Counted from the first letter of the stretch, positions 1 through 12,235 are shown. The stretch: DNA of 64,000 nt from Strongylocentrotus droebachiensis (GCA_035222895.1 JAVYIG010002541.1:124001-188000), one strand, 5' to 3'. The notes: generated by a model from the letters alone, not told the origin. Program-made: numbers and translations.

Positions 1-105
1 CTGAAAACTATGTTATATTTGCTTTATGATTTAACGAATATTTAATATAACAGCCTTATGTTTTACAATCATCAACAAGTTTCCCAGCAGTATACATCAG
101 GATCC

Positions 106-249
106 TGTTTCATAAACCTTGATATCAATTACAAGTTACACTAACTATTATAAGATACTGAAATCATGGCAGCTGATTGGGCGAGAGCAAATTTGTCATA
201 GAAATTCAGCATTTGTTATTGATGCAAGTTTTATGAAACGGGGCCCTGG
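106..249. mobile_element. Short MITE with GTTTCATAAA-type inverted ends
   Basis: Ends CCTGTTTCATAAACCTTGAT and, inverted, CCCGTTTCATAAAACTTGCAT enclose about 140 bp without coding potential. It belongs with the similar small elements at 3474, 9591, 13150 and 61685. Confidence 0.5.
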
Positions 250-511
250 GTTTGAAAATATTTTGTAAAAGTGTTTTCTAAAGGCATAAAATGTTGATTC
301 AAATCATTCATATTTGTTATTATCAAGGAGATTTCATGCTCTTGATGTGGAATTTATAAAAAGTCTAAAATACTTAAATTTTCGCTTTTGAATATATTTC
401 ATTTCAAGGTTACAAATGGCTCTCCATAATGTTTAAGTCCAACTTAAAGTTAAGTTCGACTGAGGATCTTTGTGAAACACCCCCTGGTCCCAATGTCATC
501 TCATTCCTTAC

Positions 512-3050
512 CATTGCTTGAAAAGCAGCCTCCCTGACCCGAGCATCCCTGTCGCTCGTAAATTCTCCCAGCATCCTCTGCAAATTGCCCTTGCGACGCT
601 CCTTGCCACTCTTTCCAGAGGACGACGACGCGACAGATTTGAGGTCGCACATGCCAAGCTGACCAATCATGCTCAAGCTGGCACATCGTACAGCATGGTT
701 AGAGTCCGTTAAATGCTTCAATGGGAAAAGATTTGTAATGCTAGAATTACTGAAAAATTATATTTCTAATAAATATTCAAAAAGCTTTTTTAGTTTTAAA
801 AAGCACATATACTACACACTGTAAATAAAATATCTAAGCAAATGTAGAATTGTCAGTTGACCTGGGGGCCGTTTCTCGAAACCAACTCCATGACAGTCAT
901 ATCTTTGTCGCCGACCTACGGAGATGTCATGAAGTGGATAAACCGTTTCACAAAGCCATGACAGACATGATATCGATATATCGCGATATTAGCAGCTCAA
1001 GAAGATAGTCTTTGTCACGATCCATTTGATTTATCAAGAATAACCCAAAACAAGTTTTAGGGCTAAAATTGTTCAAAAAGAAATATATACATATAAATTC
1101 TCCTAAAATAAATAATAAATAGTGTCATTATCAAATATAGATCATCAAACGATTTGCATATTTCTGTAAAGATTCTTAAATTGAAGAAAAACCGGTGAGT
1201 GTTTTTTTTTTGACAGTCGAATCAAAAGTTAGTTGAAGGATACCGAAATGTGATAGTTTATCAATACGTACTTTTTTGTTTATTGTGACGAGGAAATTTA
1301 GGCAAAATACCTTTTCTCAGCCAGTTTTTATTCCAGAGTCTCATAAATACTCGTTATATAATTGATTTGATATTGAAAATATAATTTGGAAGAAGTAATT
1401 AGAGAGGGAATAATAATGCACATAGGCCCCAAAGGTATGACGGTATCCTAAGTCAGACTATGGATCGACTATGGAAAACGGTGTGTAACATTCTTATCTA
1501 TCTTATTCATATGTTATAGTTTAATGATTTGTGATTTAATGTTTATATTCAGCTGTTTAAAGTTTCTGTATAATTTGTATTCTCACTTTTGTACATTTGC
1601 ATTTCGCATCCCAGAGAATTACGTACCGAATTCGTCTATATATTTTTCTCAAAATGATAGTGAAACTAATCGTACATTTCGCGGCCCATGGAATGGCAAC
1701 AAACTGACTTGTGATGGTGCTTTACAGCAATTAAAAAGATATGACGGGTTCGGAGCAGTGACAACTCGCTTGTCGCGGAAGTTGTCGCTCATCTTGGCAA
1801 AGACGGCTTCGTGAAACACTTAGCTGACAAGTTGCGTGACAGTGGCGAGATGTCGTTGATCTTGTAGTTATGACGGTTTCGATAAACGGCCCCCAGTAGT
1901 TATATCTGCAACATTGCGATTACCTTGGTTTACATGTATACCAGGAAACGTAAATTAGACAGGTAAAAAACAATTTGTATATATAGGTAGAATGTATAAA
2001 ATCGACCTCAACAAACTTTATCTGGCATTGCCATTCCATAAGTAGATGGTTAAGGAGTATGGAGAAAATAAAAGATAACATTAAATCTTGCGTAAAGGGC
2101 GCATGAAATCCAAGTCAGACTTGGTTTCCGTGCGAATCCTTTTCTATGGGAGTCTGTAAGCATATATATGATTGCAGGGCCTTCAGGGAGAACAGTATGA
2201 ATACTGATGAGGCTACCCTGGTTAAACAAGACATATTATTATTATTATTATTATTATTATAAGCACAAATATCAAATAGTCTACTCAACAAGACATTTTA
2301 TACTTAAATAGGAGTGTAACTAAATTGCAACATTTCTTTGTAGAAGAAACATTTAATGCCCCTCTGCACTAGTTTGACCAAGGGGGATTAGACCACCCTG
2401 TGTGGTCACTGGCAGGTGATTATCTCATCAAATCGGCTCTCAATTAACATTTATAAGAAAAAGGGGACCATGGGGGACCAATGGCCACCGGTTAGGCATT
2501 GTTTGTTATAGAGGGCGCAAGTGGCTATAAGTAGTGCAGTGGGGCTTTAAAGCTCACAGTATAACAAAATGGAACCCATGTAATACATCAAGAGCAGCAC
2601 ATGATTTTGTAATTGGTACACTTCAAAGCATAAACGTAAGGATTACCTTTTGAGCAAGTTGTACAAGCTGACGGTGGAGATCAGAAGTCAGTGGAAGGCT
2701 TCGGCCAATCACAGTGAGTGTGGTAAATATTTGACCTTTGACCTTGTGAGAACCTGCACAAAGAAACAGTGTTATGGAATCTAAATGAAAATGACGTTCT
2801 TAAATGATTAATTAATATATTTTAATAATTGGGTAAACAAAATTAGGTTACACGTAAATGTAGATGAGAGATAAATAAATTAACAAAATCACCCTTTACT
2901 CTCTCTTTGGTTCTCCTATTTCATTCATTTTTATCATAACCCCTAGCCTCCCTGAAAGATTCTTTCTGTATGTTCATAATGTGTTCCTCCAGCTTCCGCA
3001 TCATGTTTTTCCTCTCTTATCTGGTGCTTTGAGCACTTCTTCTCTTTACA

Positions 3051-3083
<33 letters not shown>

Positions 3084-6000
3084 GGGGGGGGGGGCTCTTG
3101 TACATCTCTGGGTCTATTAAAGAGGGTTGGAGTCTACAGAAAATGCGTATTAATATAATATCAGTAATGGGTTCTTGTATATCGGACATGTCTGTCAAAC
3201 TTGACACTCCTGGCATTCCACAATTATTACCCTGCCTTCAGCATGGCTGTCAATTATACGGCACTCTAGCAATTCATGAAATTGATTCCAGCCAGGTGCG
3301 CATTTACCTCACCTGGGCCTCGTATGGCAAACATAGACGTCAGAGCTCCAGCAGGGATTCGAACCCCACACATTGTGATTGACAGTCCGGCGAGTTATCC
3401 ACTAGACCACACCACCTCTAAACCCTAATCTAATTAACAACATCCAACAAGTTAAACAGTGCCCATTTCCATGGCAGCGTTTCATGAAACCGTCATATTA
3501 AAGTGCAAGTTCACCGAGATCCCCTTGAATCGTGTGTTAAACTTAATACAAGCATTTCAATGGGATGTCGTTGAATTCGTACTTATGACGGTTTCGTGAG
3601 ACGCTGCCCATATTCCTAAGTAAACCTTTCTACCCCTTTCTCACCTTCTGTATTTAACAGGGTCATCAGGTCATTGGCGATACCCACAGCATTCACACCT
3701 GGGAGTCTTGCAATGTGACCCAAAAGTTCAATGATCTTTGACCTTACGTGGGCTCCTTCTTCTTTGCTGTAGTGCTCGAAAAGTGTGTTGATAATACTCT
3801 CTGGTTGGAAGAACAAACAAAATGAGTACTGTTACAGACAAAATAGGCTGACTAAAATGCTGAATCTAAAGACTCCATCCACTTGTTTTACCATTTCTTT
3901 TACCACTTTTCAACTTGGGGTAGAGTTGACCTTAATTTAGGCATTCATATCATTTTCTTTTATATACTTTTGTTTTGGGAGCAAATTACATCTAATACTC
4001 AAAATGTGCATGGAAATCTATTTTTAAAAAATCAGCCTGAATGTAAAGATGCCTTTTATTTGTAGAATATTAGACTGTCATATATTGAATTGGTTGTACA
4101 TATTTTAATGTCAAGAATATTATACTCAATACTCATATATTACCAAGATCACATCAATCAGTATCATTATACTCTATCATCATCGGTAGCAGCAGCAGCA
4201 TCATCATCATCATAACAATTATTACCAGTCACCTCTACCATCAATATCAACATCAAGATCTTCATCAACACTATCATAACAATCACTCTCGCCATAATCA
4301 TCATCATCACCACCATCACCACCACCACCATCATCATCACTATTAATTATCACCATCATTCTCCTCACCATAATTATAATCACCATCATCACCATCACCT
4401 CCACCACCACAATCACCATCCTCATCATCCCCTCAACCACCATCCTCATCATCACTATCACCTCAGCCACCACAATCATCACCACCACCACAATCTCCAG
4501 CCACCACCACCATCACCATCATCCTCACTATCAAGGTCTTTCCATTTAAATTGTTTGATTTCGGCTTTCTGTTCATTCTCACATTTTACTCTGATGAGTG
4601 AAGACGAAAAGCTTAAGTTTGACTCTTTTCAACGCGATTTGCCCATCCTCACTATTAATTATCACCATCATTCTCCTCACCATAATCATAATCACCATCA
4701 TCACCACCACCACCTAGACCAAGACCATCATCATCATTAACACCAGTATCATCACCATCATCCCCTCCACCATCACCACCATCAGCACCAGCACCACCAC
4801 CATCACCACCACCATCACCACCACCACCATCATCATCATTATGATCACCACTATCATCACTAACATCACACCACCATCCCCTCCACCATCACCTCCACCA
4901 CCACCACTACTAAACCACCACAACCAACACCACAACCACCACCACCACCACCACCACCATCATCACCTGCAGCATCTTGGCTGACTGGTAATTGATTCTC
5001 TAGATCAAGCAGCTGAGTGAGGGCCTCTCTTGAAGTGCCAGCCCTCTGAAGATCGAGGGTGACCTTGGAGGTTTGGGGTCGTGTGACAAGTCTAACCTTG
5101 ATTGGAGGTGCCTTGGGTTCCTCCTGTTCAATGAAAATAAGAAAAACAAAATTAATCATTTATTCATATTTTGTTATGAAAAGAGACACTCATTTGGTTA
5201 ACAAAAATAATGGCACAAGGACAAGCCTGTAAGAACTATATTTTCAATAATAGATGTTTAAGACAGTATGACCTTTATATTTGTAAATAACATGAAATTA
5301 CCCAATACTAGCTAGGCCTAGCCCTAGGGCAAAATCTTGAAGAAAACAATTGAAATAGACACCTTCAACTTCACCTCATAATAATAACATTCATTGTGCA
5401 AGTGTAACTCTCCATGACTTTCATTCCCAAGACCGGTCATCCTCACTCGACTCAGATTTTTTTCAAAATTTAGTCTCACTCTCATGGAGTCTCACTCTCA
5501 GTCGGACGTCTCGCGTCTGTCGGCGACATTGTCATTTTCACAATTGAAATTCCATTCTTAAATCTTAGATTACATTTAACGAGTCATGCGATAAATCATG
5601 CAAATGGTTATGGAGTACCTTATATCTATTCTTTACATTCTAGTATTTACAACTATCAAGATTAATTGGGACTGTTTTTGTTGTTGTTTTTTTTTGGGGG
5701 GGCTGTGTCCTGGCTTCACGAACAACATCAACTGGGGGCCGTTTCTCGAAACCGTCATAACTACAAGATCAACGACATCTCGCCACTGTCACGCAACTTG
5801 TCAGCTAAGTGTTTCACGAAGCCGTCTTTGCCAAGATGAGCGACAACTTCCGCGACAAGCGAGTTGTCACTGCTCCGAACCCGTCATATCTTTTTAATTG
5901 CTGTGAAGCGCCATCACAAGTCAGTTTGTTGCCATTCCATGGGCCGCGAAATGTACGATTAGTTTCACTATCATTTTGAGAAAAATATAGACGAGTTCGG

Positions 6001-6924
6001 TACGTAATTCTCTGGGATGCGAAATGCAAATGTAAGAAAATGAGAATACAAATTATACAGAAACTTTAAAAAGCTGAATATAAACATTAAATCACAAATC
6101 ATTAAAATATAACATATAAATAAGAGAGAAAAGAATGTTACACACCGTTTTCCATAGTCGATCTATAGTCTTTTCTTAGGATACCGTCATACCTTTGGGG
6201 CCTATGTGCATTATTATTCCCTCTCTAATTACTTCTTCCAAATTATATTTTCAATATCAAATCAATTATATAACGAGTATTTATGAGACTCTAGAAAAAA
6301 AACTGGCTGAGAAAAGGCATTTTGCCTAAAATTCCTCGTCACAATAAACAAAAAAGTACGTATTGATAAACTATCATATTACGGTATCCTTCAACTAACT
6401 TTTGATTCGACTGTCGAAAAAAAAACACTCGCCGGTTTTTCTTCAATTTAAGAATCTTTAAAGAAATATGCAAATCGTTTGATGATCTACATTTGATAAT
6501 GACACTATTTGTTATTTATTTTAGGAGAATTTATATGTATATATTTATTTTTGAACAATTTTAGCCCCAAAACTTGTTTTGCGTTATTCTTGATAAATCA
6601 AATGGATCGTGACAAAGACTATCTTCTTGAGCTGCTATTATCGTGATATATCGATATCATGTCTGTCATGGCTTTGTGAAACGGTTTATCCACTTCATGA
6701 CATCTCCGTAGGTCGGCGACAAAGGTATGACTGTCATGGAGTTGGTTTCGAGAAACGGCCCCCAGCTCACTGATATTAACACTACACTAATATTAGTATG
6801 TGGTACAGTACTGTATCTACCAGTGGAAGAATACATCGACATCTAGCTACCTTGTGTTTGCTTTTATTACCTGAATTATTTGGCTGAACTCCTCATATGC
6901 ACGCTTTTTCAGATGGGCTGCCAT
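512..6924 (-). CDS. INTS4: Integrator complex subunit 4, N-terminal part (5 coding exons, gene runs off the left edge)
   Basis: INTS4 is a HEAT-repeat scaffold of the Integrator complex. In animals it works with the INTS9/INTS11 endonuclease in 3' processing of snRNAs and in termination of paused transcription in the nucleus. Five exons on the minus strand join in frame with GT-AG borders: 6871-6924, 4967-5123, 3645-3800, 2647-2753 and 512-715, giving about 226 residues. The start is MAAHLKKRAYEEF, almost the same as vertebrate INTS4. Later stretches such as LFEHYSKEE, KHLTDSNHAVR and DARVREAAFQAM fit the first HEAT repeats in family order. The last exon ends at an ATG followed by a GTAAGG donor, and no further exon was found in 1-511, so the remaining larger part lies outside. 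A Ser/Lys/Arg-rich insert (around SSSSGKSGKERRKG) sits between two helices. The start codon lies 241 bp from that of the divergent PBK gene. Identity rests on my memory of the family sequence. Confidence 0.9.
862..1896 (+). mobile_element. 1,035-bp non-autonomous DNA element, copy 1 (INTS4 intron 4)
   Basis: Bounded by inverted ends beginning CTGGGGGCCGTTTCTCGAAA (left) and CTGGGGGCCGTTTATCGAAA (right, read inverted). A second copy at 5732-6765 is nearly identical and opposite in orientation. No transposase is seen, and no clear target duplication was found next to either copy. Confidence 0.75.
2050..2262 (+). repeat. SINE-like repeat with (ATT)n tail
   Basis: Ends GGCTACCCTGGTTAAACAAG followed by an (ATT)n run. 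The same 3' end occurs near 8600-8640 (GGCTACCCTGTGTAAACAAG). This is typical of SINE or LINE 3' ends with a microsatellite tail. The left border is uncertain. Confidence 0.4.
2340..2560 (-). repeat. Dispersed ~220-bp repeat, inverted copy
   Basis: Shares long stretches (for example GCACTAGTTTGACCA, GGTGATTATCTCATCA and AGAGGGCGCAAGTGGCTA) with 8396-8600 and 12236-12775 in the opposite orientation. No coding potential; it lies in INTS4 intron 4. Confidence 0.55.
3050..3420 (-). mobile_element. tRNA-derived SINE (minus orientation) beside a T/G homopolymer run
   Basis: Read on the minus strand, the tRNA-like head GTGTGGTCTAGTGGATAACT (box A region) and GGGGTTCGAATCCC (box B) are followed by a body that ends near the phrase GGGTTCTTGTATATCGG on the plus strand. 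That phrase also marks SINEs at 25672 and 35353. A long T run and G run (3050-3095) flank it. Located in INTS4 intron 4. Confidence 0.6.
3474..3610. mobile_element. MITE with GCGTTTCATGAAACCGTCAT inverted ends
   Basis: About 137 bp with near-perfect 24-bp inverted ends: GGCAGCGTTTCATGAAACCG on the left and, inverted, GGCAGCGTCTCACGAAACCG on the right. Sits in INTS4 intron 3, just below exon 3. Confidence 0.65.
4165..4966. repeat. ~0.8-kb ATC/ACC trinucleotide repeat in INTS4 intron 2
   Basis: Imperfect (CAT)n, (CAC)n and CCACCATCATCATC-type units fill the region and stop exactly at the exon 2 donor. A short unique stretch (4535-4640) interrupts it. Long open frames here are repeat artefacts rich in Val/Met or His. 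Confidence 0.9.
5732..6765 (-). mobile_element. 1,034-bp non-autonomous DNA element, copy 2 (INTS4 intron 1)
   Basis: Inverted, nearly identical partner of 862-1896 with the same CTGGGGGCCGTTTC ends. The two copies flank INTS4 exons 2-4. Confidence 0.75.
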
Positions 6925-7165
6925 TCTGTAATGAGAAATTCAATTAATCCAATTACAGTCAATAATTTCGTGGTAGAAATACAAGCTCGCTGTCCATTTC
7001 GGAAATTAAACGACGCCCTCTCATGGCAGAAATTATGTAACTTGCGGTAAAATTAAAATCAACGATAACGAATTTTATTGAAAAATCAAAATCACAGCAA
7101 TATTCAAAGAAGGAAGGATAACTAGATCTAATTGTATTTCCAACAACAGGGAATTCGGAAAGGCT
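6925..7165. promoter_or_regulatory. Probable bidirectional promoter between INTS4 and PBK
   Basis: Only 241 bp separate the INTS4 start codon (minus) from the PBK start codon (plus), so both 5' UTRs and the promoter must lie here unless an upstream non-coding exon exists. I see no convincing TATA box. Head-to-head housekeeping and cell-cycle gene pairs often share such a promoter. The assignment follows from geometry, not from a recognised motif. Confidence 0.6.
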
Positions 7166-10100
7166 ATGGCATCAACAGAGGTTAAAGCTACCAAAGGCTC
7201 CCTGAAGAACGTGAGTTCGGATTTCCTGACCCCCGTGCATCCGGCGAAGAGAAGTCGAGTCTCGGTGGCTACCCCCGCCCGGAACTCTCCCGCTACCAAG
7301 CTTCAAATTCCCGCTTCTCCATTTATGAAGAAGCTTGGTTGGGGAACTGGCGTGTCAGTTTATTTGCTCGAAAGGTTTGTCACTTTCATTATTAAACATT
7401 TGTAGATTGTAGATCTAATCTACAAAGCTAATATAAAAAGAGTAAAAGACTAAAAAAAATGATGATGGATTGCTCATTTTTATGATGATGATCATGAATG
7501 ATGATGATGTAAATTGTAACTAAAAAACTGATTTAGCAGTGATTATGTCTACAGTACACTACAGATAGTATTAGAGATCTAAGTCATGTCATGCAATGAA
7601 TGGGCCCATCCCATATTATAAGTTAACCGATTATTAGAAACTTCCCATTTGACTTGTTTTAGATCTACTAGGCCTAGAGCCTATCTAGATCTATCTCATC
7701 TGTCTTCCAAATTATTATTCTTTTTGTCGTTTGTTGTACTTGTGGGTCTGTTTCACATCCAATTCCAAATGATCTCTCCAGCCCAGTTACTGGCCCAATC
7801 AGTGTTCTCTTGCCAGTGTTGGTACATCTGAATCTGAAGTTCTGTGAGTCCTGTGACGTTCTGTCACTACATCATTGACTCTCTTAGACCAAAAGCTTCA
7901 GTCTCTCTAATCGTTGGTTGTTCCACTGAGACTACGTCTGGCTCCACTAGACCTCTGATTATAGAGACTGAAGTTCGTCCTATGAGGACTGGTCCCTGTG
8001 CATGTTGTCTTTGAACTTGGTTCGTTCGGTTAGCATCCTCCTATTAATGTTGACTTCTGTGGGTCTGTCAGAGGTAGGCCTACTGAAAATTTCGTAGCAA
8101 GTGGTAGACTACAATACAATCCTAATTCCTAAGACCTGACCACCACCACTATTTTTTATTTTGTTTTGTTCTTTTTTTCTCTGAAGGAGTCCAAGGCCTG
8201 ACGGTAGTGGACGTTCACCATGGGCTGTCAAAAAAATCCGCAGCAAGTACAAAAAAGGCAGAGGAGATGTAGACGTAGAAGGAAGGCTTAAAAAGGAAGC
8301 AGTAATTCTTAAGGTACCTCTATCTTTATAATTCTAAGCAACTAGGAAAGGAGACTGAAATGCATTTCACCTGGCAATGCTGTAGTAATTATTATGTCAG
8401 GGCCTTTAGAAAGCCCCACTGCACTAGCTACTTGCGCCCTCTATACCAAACTATTCCTAATCTGTGCCTGTTGGCCCCCATGATCCCCTTTTTCTTATGT
8501 TAATTGAGAGCTAATTTGATGAGATAACCATCTGTCACTGACCTTGCAGGGAGGTCTAATACCCCCTGGCCAAAGTAGTATAGACGAGCTTTGATACTGA
8601 TATGGCTACCCTGTGTAAACAAGACCTAATTATTCAAAGCATTCGTTGTAATAAAAGTATTATGCTTTTTCAGAAAATGAGCCATGCTAACATCGTGGAG
8701 TTCCGAGCCCTTAGCAAGTCAGCTGATGGATCGCTGTGTCTGTCTATGGAAAATGGTCAACAGTCCTTGATGGGTATGATAGATAAACGCAAGGAAGCGG
8801 GAAAAGGTAAGAGTATGAAAGATGAACAAGTCTAGGATAGCTTTTATCTAAACTCATTTTTTTTTTTTAATCGGCAATTCAATTTTGAGCGTCGATAATT
8901 ATCTCTGAAGAATTCAGTGTTAGACAAGAAGAATGCATTTTGCACTGTGTCCATCTCTCTCTCTCTCTGTCTGACTGTCTGAATTTGGGCCCTCGTTGAT
9001 ATTTTTGTATAAGTAAGCTTTGAAACATCTCATTCTCAAGAAACATAAATAGGGACAATTTCACATACTTAAATAATTACAATCTCAGTAAGGTTATGAA
9101 TAGTTTAGTTTTTAACTGTATGTACTGACAATTAATATTAGATGTGTAAGCAAGTCGTCATATGAATTTGACTTTTAGGTCCATTCCCGGCAGCCCAGAT
9201 CTACCAAGTAGCCCTGTCCCTGGCCTCGGCCCTGAACTACCTTCACAATGACCTCAAGTACATCCATGGTGACCTCAAGAGTGGCAACGTCCTGGTCAAG
9301 GGCGACTTTGAGACGGTCAAGCTCTGCGATTTCGGAGTCGCACTCAAACTGACGGACGACTTGAACGGCCTGGAGGTACAGTAAAAACTAGCCATAGTGG
9401 CGAGCTCTTATGCAAAGGCCATATATGTCACATTTTTGTTTCCTGAAATCAAATTAATAGAAATATGTCCATCTATAGTGGTCCTTTGTGTATCGAAAGA
9501 CCACCTGTCTATAATGGTCCCATATTTTTTCTTTAGGATAAATTATGTAGTCTACAGCCTGTCTGCAATGGCACCTGTCTACTGTTTCCTGGGGAGTGTT
9601 TCACAAAGACTAAGAACTACTTTAAGTTGGACTTAACTATGGCAGGCTGTTCATGCCACTGTTTGCTCTCACCATTATGATCTTTAGATAATATTTTTTT
9701 CCCTCAATAATGAATTATCAAAATATTTTGTACATCCCTTGAGAGAACAATGCCAGTTAATGGGGGGAGCAAACAGTGGCATGAACTGCCTGCCATAAAG
9801 TTAAGTCCAACTTAAAGTCGATCTTAGTCTTTGTGAAACACTCCCCTGTTCTGATTGCTTTGAGTGGCCTTTATAGACAGGTTTGAGCTTGACTCCTCCC
9901 ATTTGTGAGAATTTTTGTGCCATGGACGGGGAATCCCGCCCAAGAATTTGGATGTAGCACTGTAAATTTGGACACGAAAACAGCTTGGCAAACCAAACCA
10001 ATCTAAGGAAACTAAATACGTGAATCATGAAAATCTATTTCAGATAGTTGCTGTTATATCCCACACCAAAATATTCATGTTCAGGCATCAATGTAGTCCA

Positions 10101-12112
10101 AGCTTTTGTGTATTTTCATAGAAAAATTATATTGTAAGTTAGTACATCAACCCCCTCCTACTGCCCCCTCTCGGATAGAATTTAATCTGTACACATGATG
10201 TTTTTTAATTCAATGTATAAAACAATAGAAGTGCATTCTAGGATTCATCAGATGTTTCTTTGCTAATCTGCGTTCCATTTCTTAATGAATGAGAGAAGGA
10301 CAGAATGTGAAGATCATAGAAGGGAGAGAAAGGAATGAAGTACTGAATAGTGGCAGAAAATGGAGAAAAGGGAAGAGTTTTGGAAGGTGAAAGGATCGAG
10401 GTAGAGGGAAAAGAAAATTGGAGAGTTCCCAAACCGTGTTAAGAGATAAGATGAGAGAGTAAGCTTACCCACATGTGAGCAACGATCTAGATGTGAGAGA
10501 TAGAAAGACAGCTCCGGAAGGTACATGTAGTAGCAAATTGGTAGCGCTGGAAGGTAATTGGATTCCAACGGGAGAGAATGGACAAAATGTAATTAAAGAT
10601 AAAGTTGAGTTCTGGTCATGCGATTGCATTGTGAAAGAAACGGTGTGGAATCGAACAGAAAAGGTTGATCATCTAGCATATAAGTATTGGTGTGTACTGC
10701 AAGGTTCTGGAATCATCAAAAGGATAAGAATGTTGGCCTAGTTTTGGTAAAGTTACAAGCACTGTACACAGGAATATGTGGCATAAAATCCGTCCAGATT
10801 TATATGCTGTTACATGCCATATTTAGAATATTAAGACATTTGAAGAGCCATGCTTTTCAGGTAACATTTTTAAACTAACGTTCTTCCACACTTGCATAAT
10901 AACAATGATAACGCTCACAAATTATTTTTCACCTCTTCCCAGAACTCAACCTTCTCTTTAATGCTGTTGTAAAAATGATGATGATGATAATGATATTAAT
11001 AATAATAGTTGTACATGCATCCATCCTTCAGAACCCTACTGATGACTATGTCGGCTCTCAGCCATGGAATGCTATGGAGGTCCACATGGCCGGTGACATC
11101 ACGCATAAGACGGACATGTTCTCATACGGTCTGGTCATCTGGGAGATGATGTCCCTAGAGGCCCCCCATCTTGATCTACTTTGTGAGTGCCTTTCCTTTC
11201 TTTAGTATTATACCCCGTGTCCACACACAACAAATTCATTATCCTAAAACTGTATACCGGTAGTTGGGATAATTATACGATGAAATGGTGTGTGTGTGTA
11301 TGCTTAACGTGACCGCGCGCGAAAGGAGACCTGACCTCTCATTTCTGCTTTTGTTTCATGACCGCAGTAGCAAACTGCGAACATATACAACGTTTCGCTG
11401 TAGAGTTTGGGGATTACTTTCTTGTGTGTGGACGCCCTGAAATTTATACAATGATTCTTTATACAACTTTTCTTTATAGAGTTTTGGGATAAAAAAATTG
11501 GGTGTGGACACGCTGGTAGATGCATAGAAATGGACTCTCACAGAGAATTCAACACTGTTCTGGTGTTTACCCAATGACGGTTGTCAATCACCAGGATTAG
11601 CCTTCAGATTTATGACCAACAGGCCCTATGTAATGCTTTGTATTTCCCCATGCATTCCCTCACATTGTAAAATCATTCTCTCTCTTTTCCCTCACCCAAA
11701 GATTCTCAGAGAAAAATTAAACTAGCTTGCTTCTCTCATTTTTCTGCTTTTATTTAAACCAACTTAATATCAGGGTAGACTTCCCCTTTAAATAGATGGG
11801 TGTAGTAAGTACACAGAGGTTCTAGAGAAAAATATGTATAACTTGAAATACATATTAGTAAATAGTTCTAATATTGGTTTTATTTCTTGTACAGTTAGTG
11901 GAGACGACAGCGAATATGACGACGATGAGACAAGCTTTGACGAGTCTGAATTTGAGGCAGCATTGGGAACCAGACCCCCGCTACCCAAAGAGAACCTAGG
12001 ACCCGCGTACCAGTTCCTCATTGAACTCTTCTGTGCCTGTACCGTCGAGGACCCCACCCAGAGGCCCAGTGCTAAAATGGCTCTCTCTGCCCTGGAAGAT
12101 GTGATGCTCTAG
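7166..12112 (+). CDS. PBK: PDZ-binding kinase / TOPK-like serine-threonine kinase (6 exons)
   Basis: PBK/TOPK is a MAPKK-like kinase active in mitosis and targeted by CDK1 in vertebrates. Exons 7166-7374, 8187-8313, 8674-8806, 9179-9375, 11032-11182 and 11895-12112 join in frame with GT-AG borders and give 344 residues (human PBK has 322). Visible kinase parts: glycine loop [11 protein letters not shown] (57-67), WAVKKI with catalytic K85, HGDLKSGN (D188, K190, N193), DFG at 207-209, VGSQPW in the activation region, IWEMM, an acidic stretch then [15 protein letters not shown], and a final RPSAKMAL helix. HGD instead of HRD is a PBK hallmark; DFG replaces the DVG that I recall for the human protein. 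The N-terminus carries TP sites (T22, T36) that could be CDK targets. The protein ends LEDVML, so the human C-terminal ETDV PDZ ligand is not conserved. The introns hold MITEs and a repeat shared with 15000-15350. Confidence 0.93.
8396..8640 (+). repeat. Dispersed ~220-bp repeat (PBK intron 2)
   Basis: Copy of the family at 2340-2560 and 12236-12775, starting near GGGCCTTTAGAAAGCCCCAC and ending with GGCTACCCTGTGTAAACAAG, which suggests a SINE. It lies just upstream of PBK exon 3. Confidence 0.5.
9591..9848. mobile_element. 257-bp foldback MITE (PBK intron 4)
   Basis: Left arm GGGGAGTGTTTCACAAAGAC is mirrored at the right end. Inner blocks (GCAAACAGTGGCATGAACTG on the right, its inverse on the left) are also mirrored, so most of the element can fold on itself. 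A half copy with the same end lies at 420-487. Confidence 0.7.
10235..10870 (+). repeat. Dispersed repeat in PBK intron 4
   Basis: The first part (10235-10560) is closely related to 15000-15350, sharing GGAAGAGTTTTGGAAGGTGA-like text. The second part (10590-10860) is related to 41440-41640 and 42000-42180 (AAAGATAAAGTTGAGTTCTG). No coding function is seen. Confidence 0.6.
11208..11518. mobile_element. ~300-bp MITE with GTGTCCACAC inverted ends (PBK intron 5)
   Basis: The left end CCGTGTCCACACACAACAAA and the right end, inverted, GCGTGTCCACACCCAATTTT continue into matching TTATCCTAAAACTGTATA and TTATCCCAAAACTCTATA, giving imperfect inverted ends of about 45 bp. Confidence 0.55.
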
Positions 12113-12235
12113 ACTAGGGATTAGCCAACTATTCCTACGTTTGAGGAATGATTCCTATTTCAGAGCCTTCAGAGGAGTGTTATTAACCTTAGATTTCTCT
12201 CTCTTGATTGAAAACGTCTGCATTAAAGTCTTATT

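Noticed and set aside
1524-1814. 96-residue frame also present at 5814-6029
   Set aside because: It lies within the two copies of the 1.03-kb element and shows no transposase motif.
4222-5159. Long frames rich in Val/Met or His/Gly on both strands
   Set aside because: They are translations of the ATC/ACC repeat; only the 4967-5123 part is a real exon.
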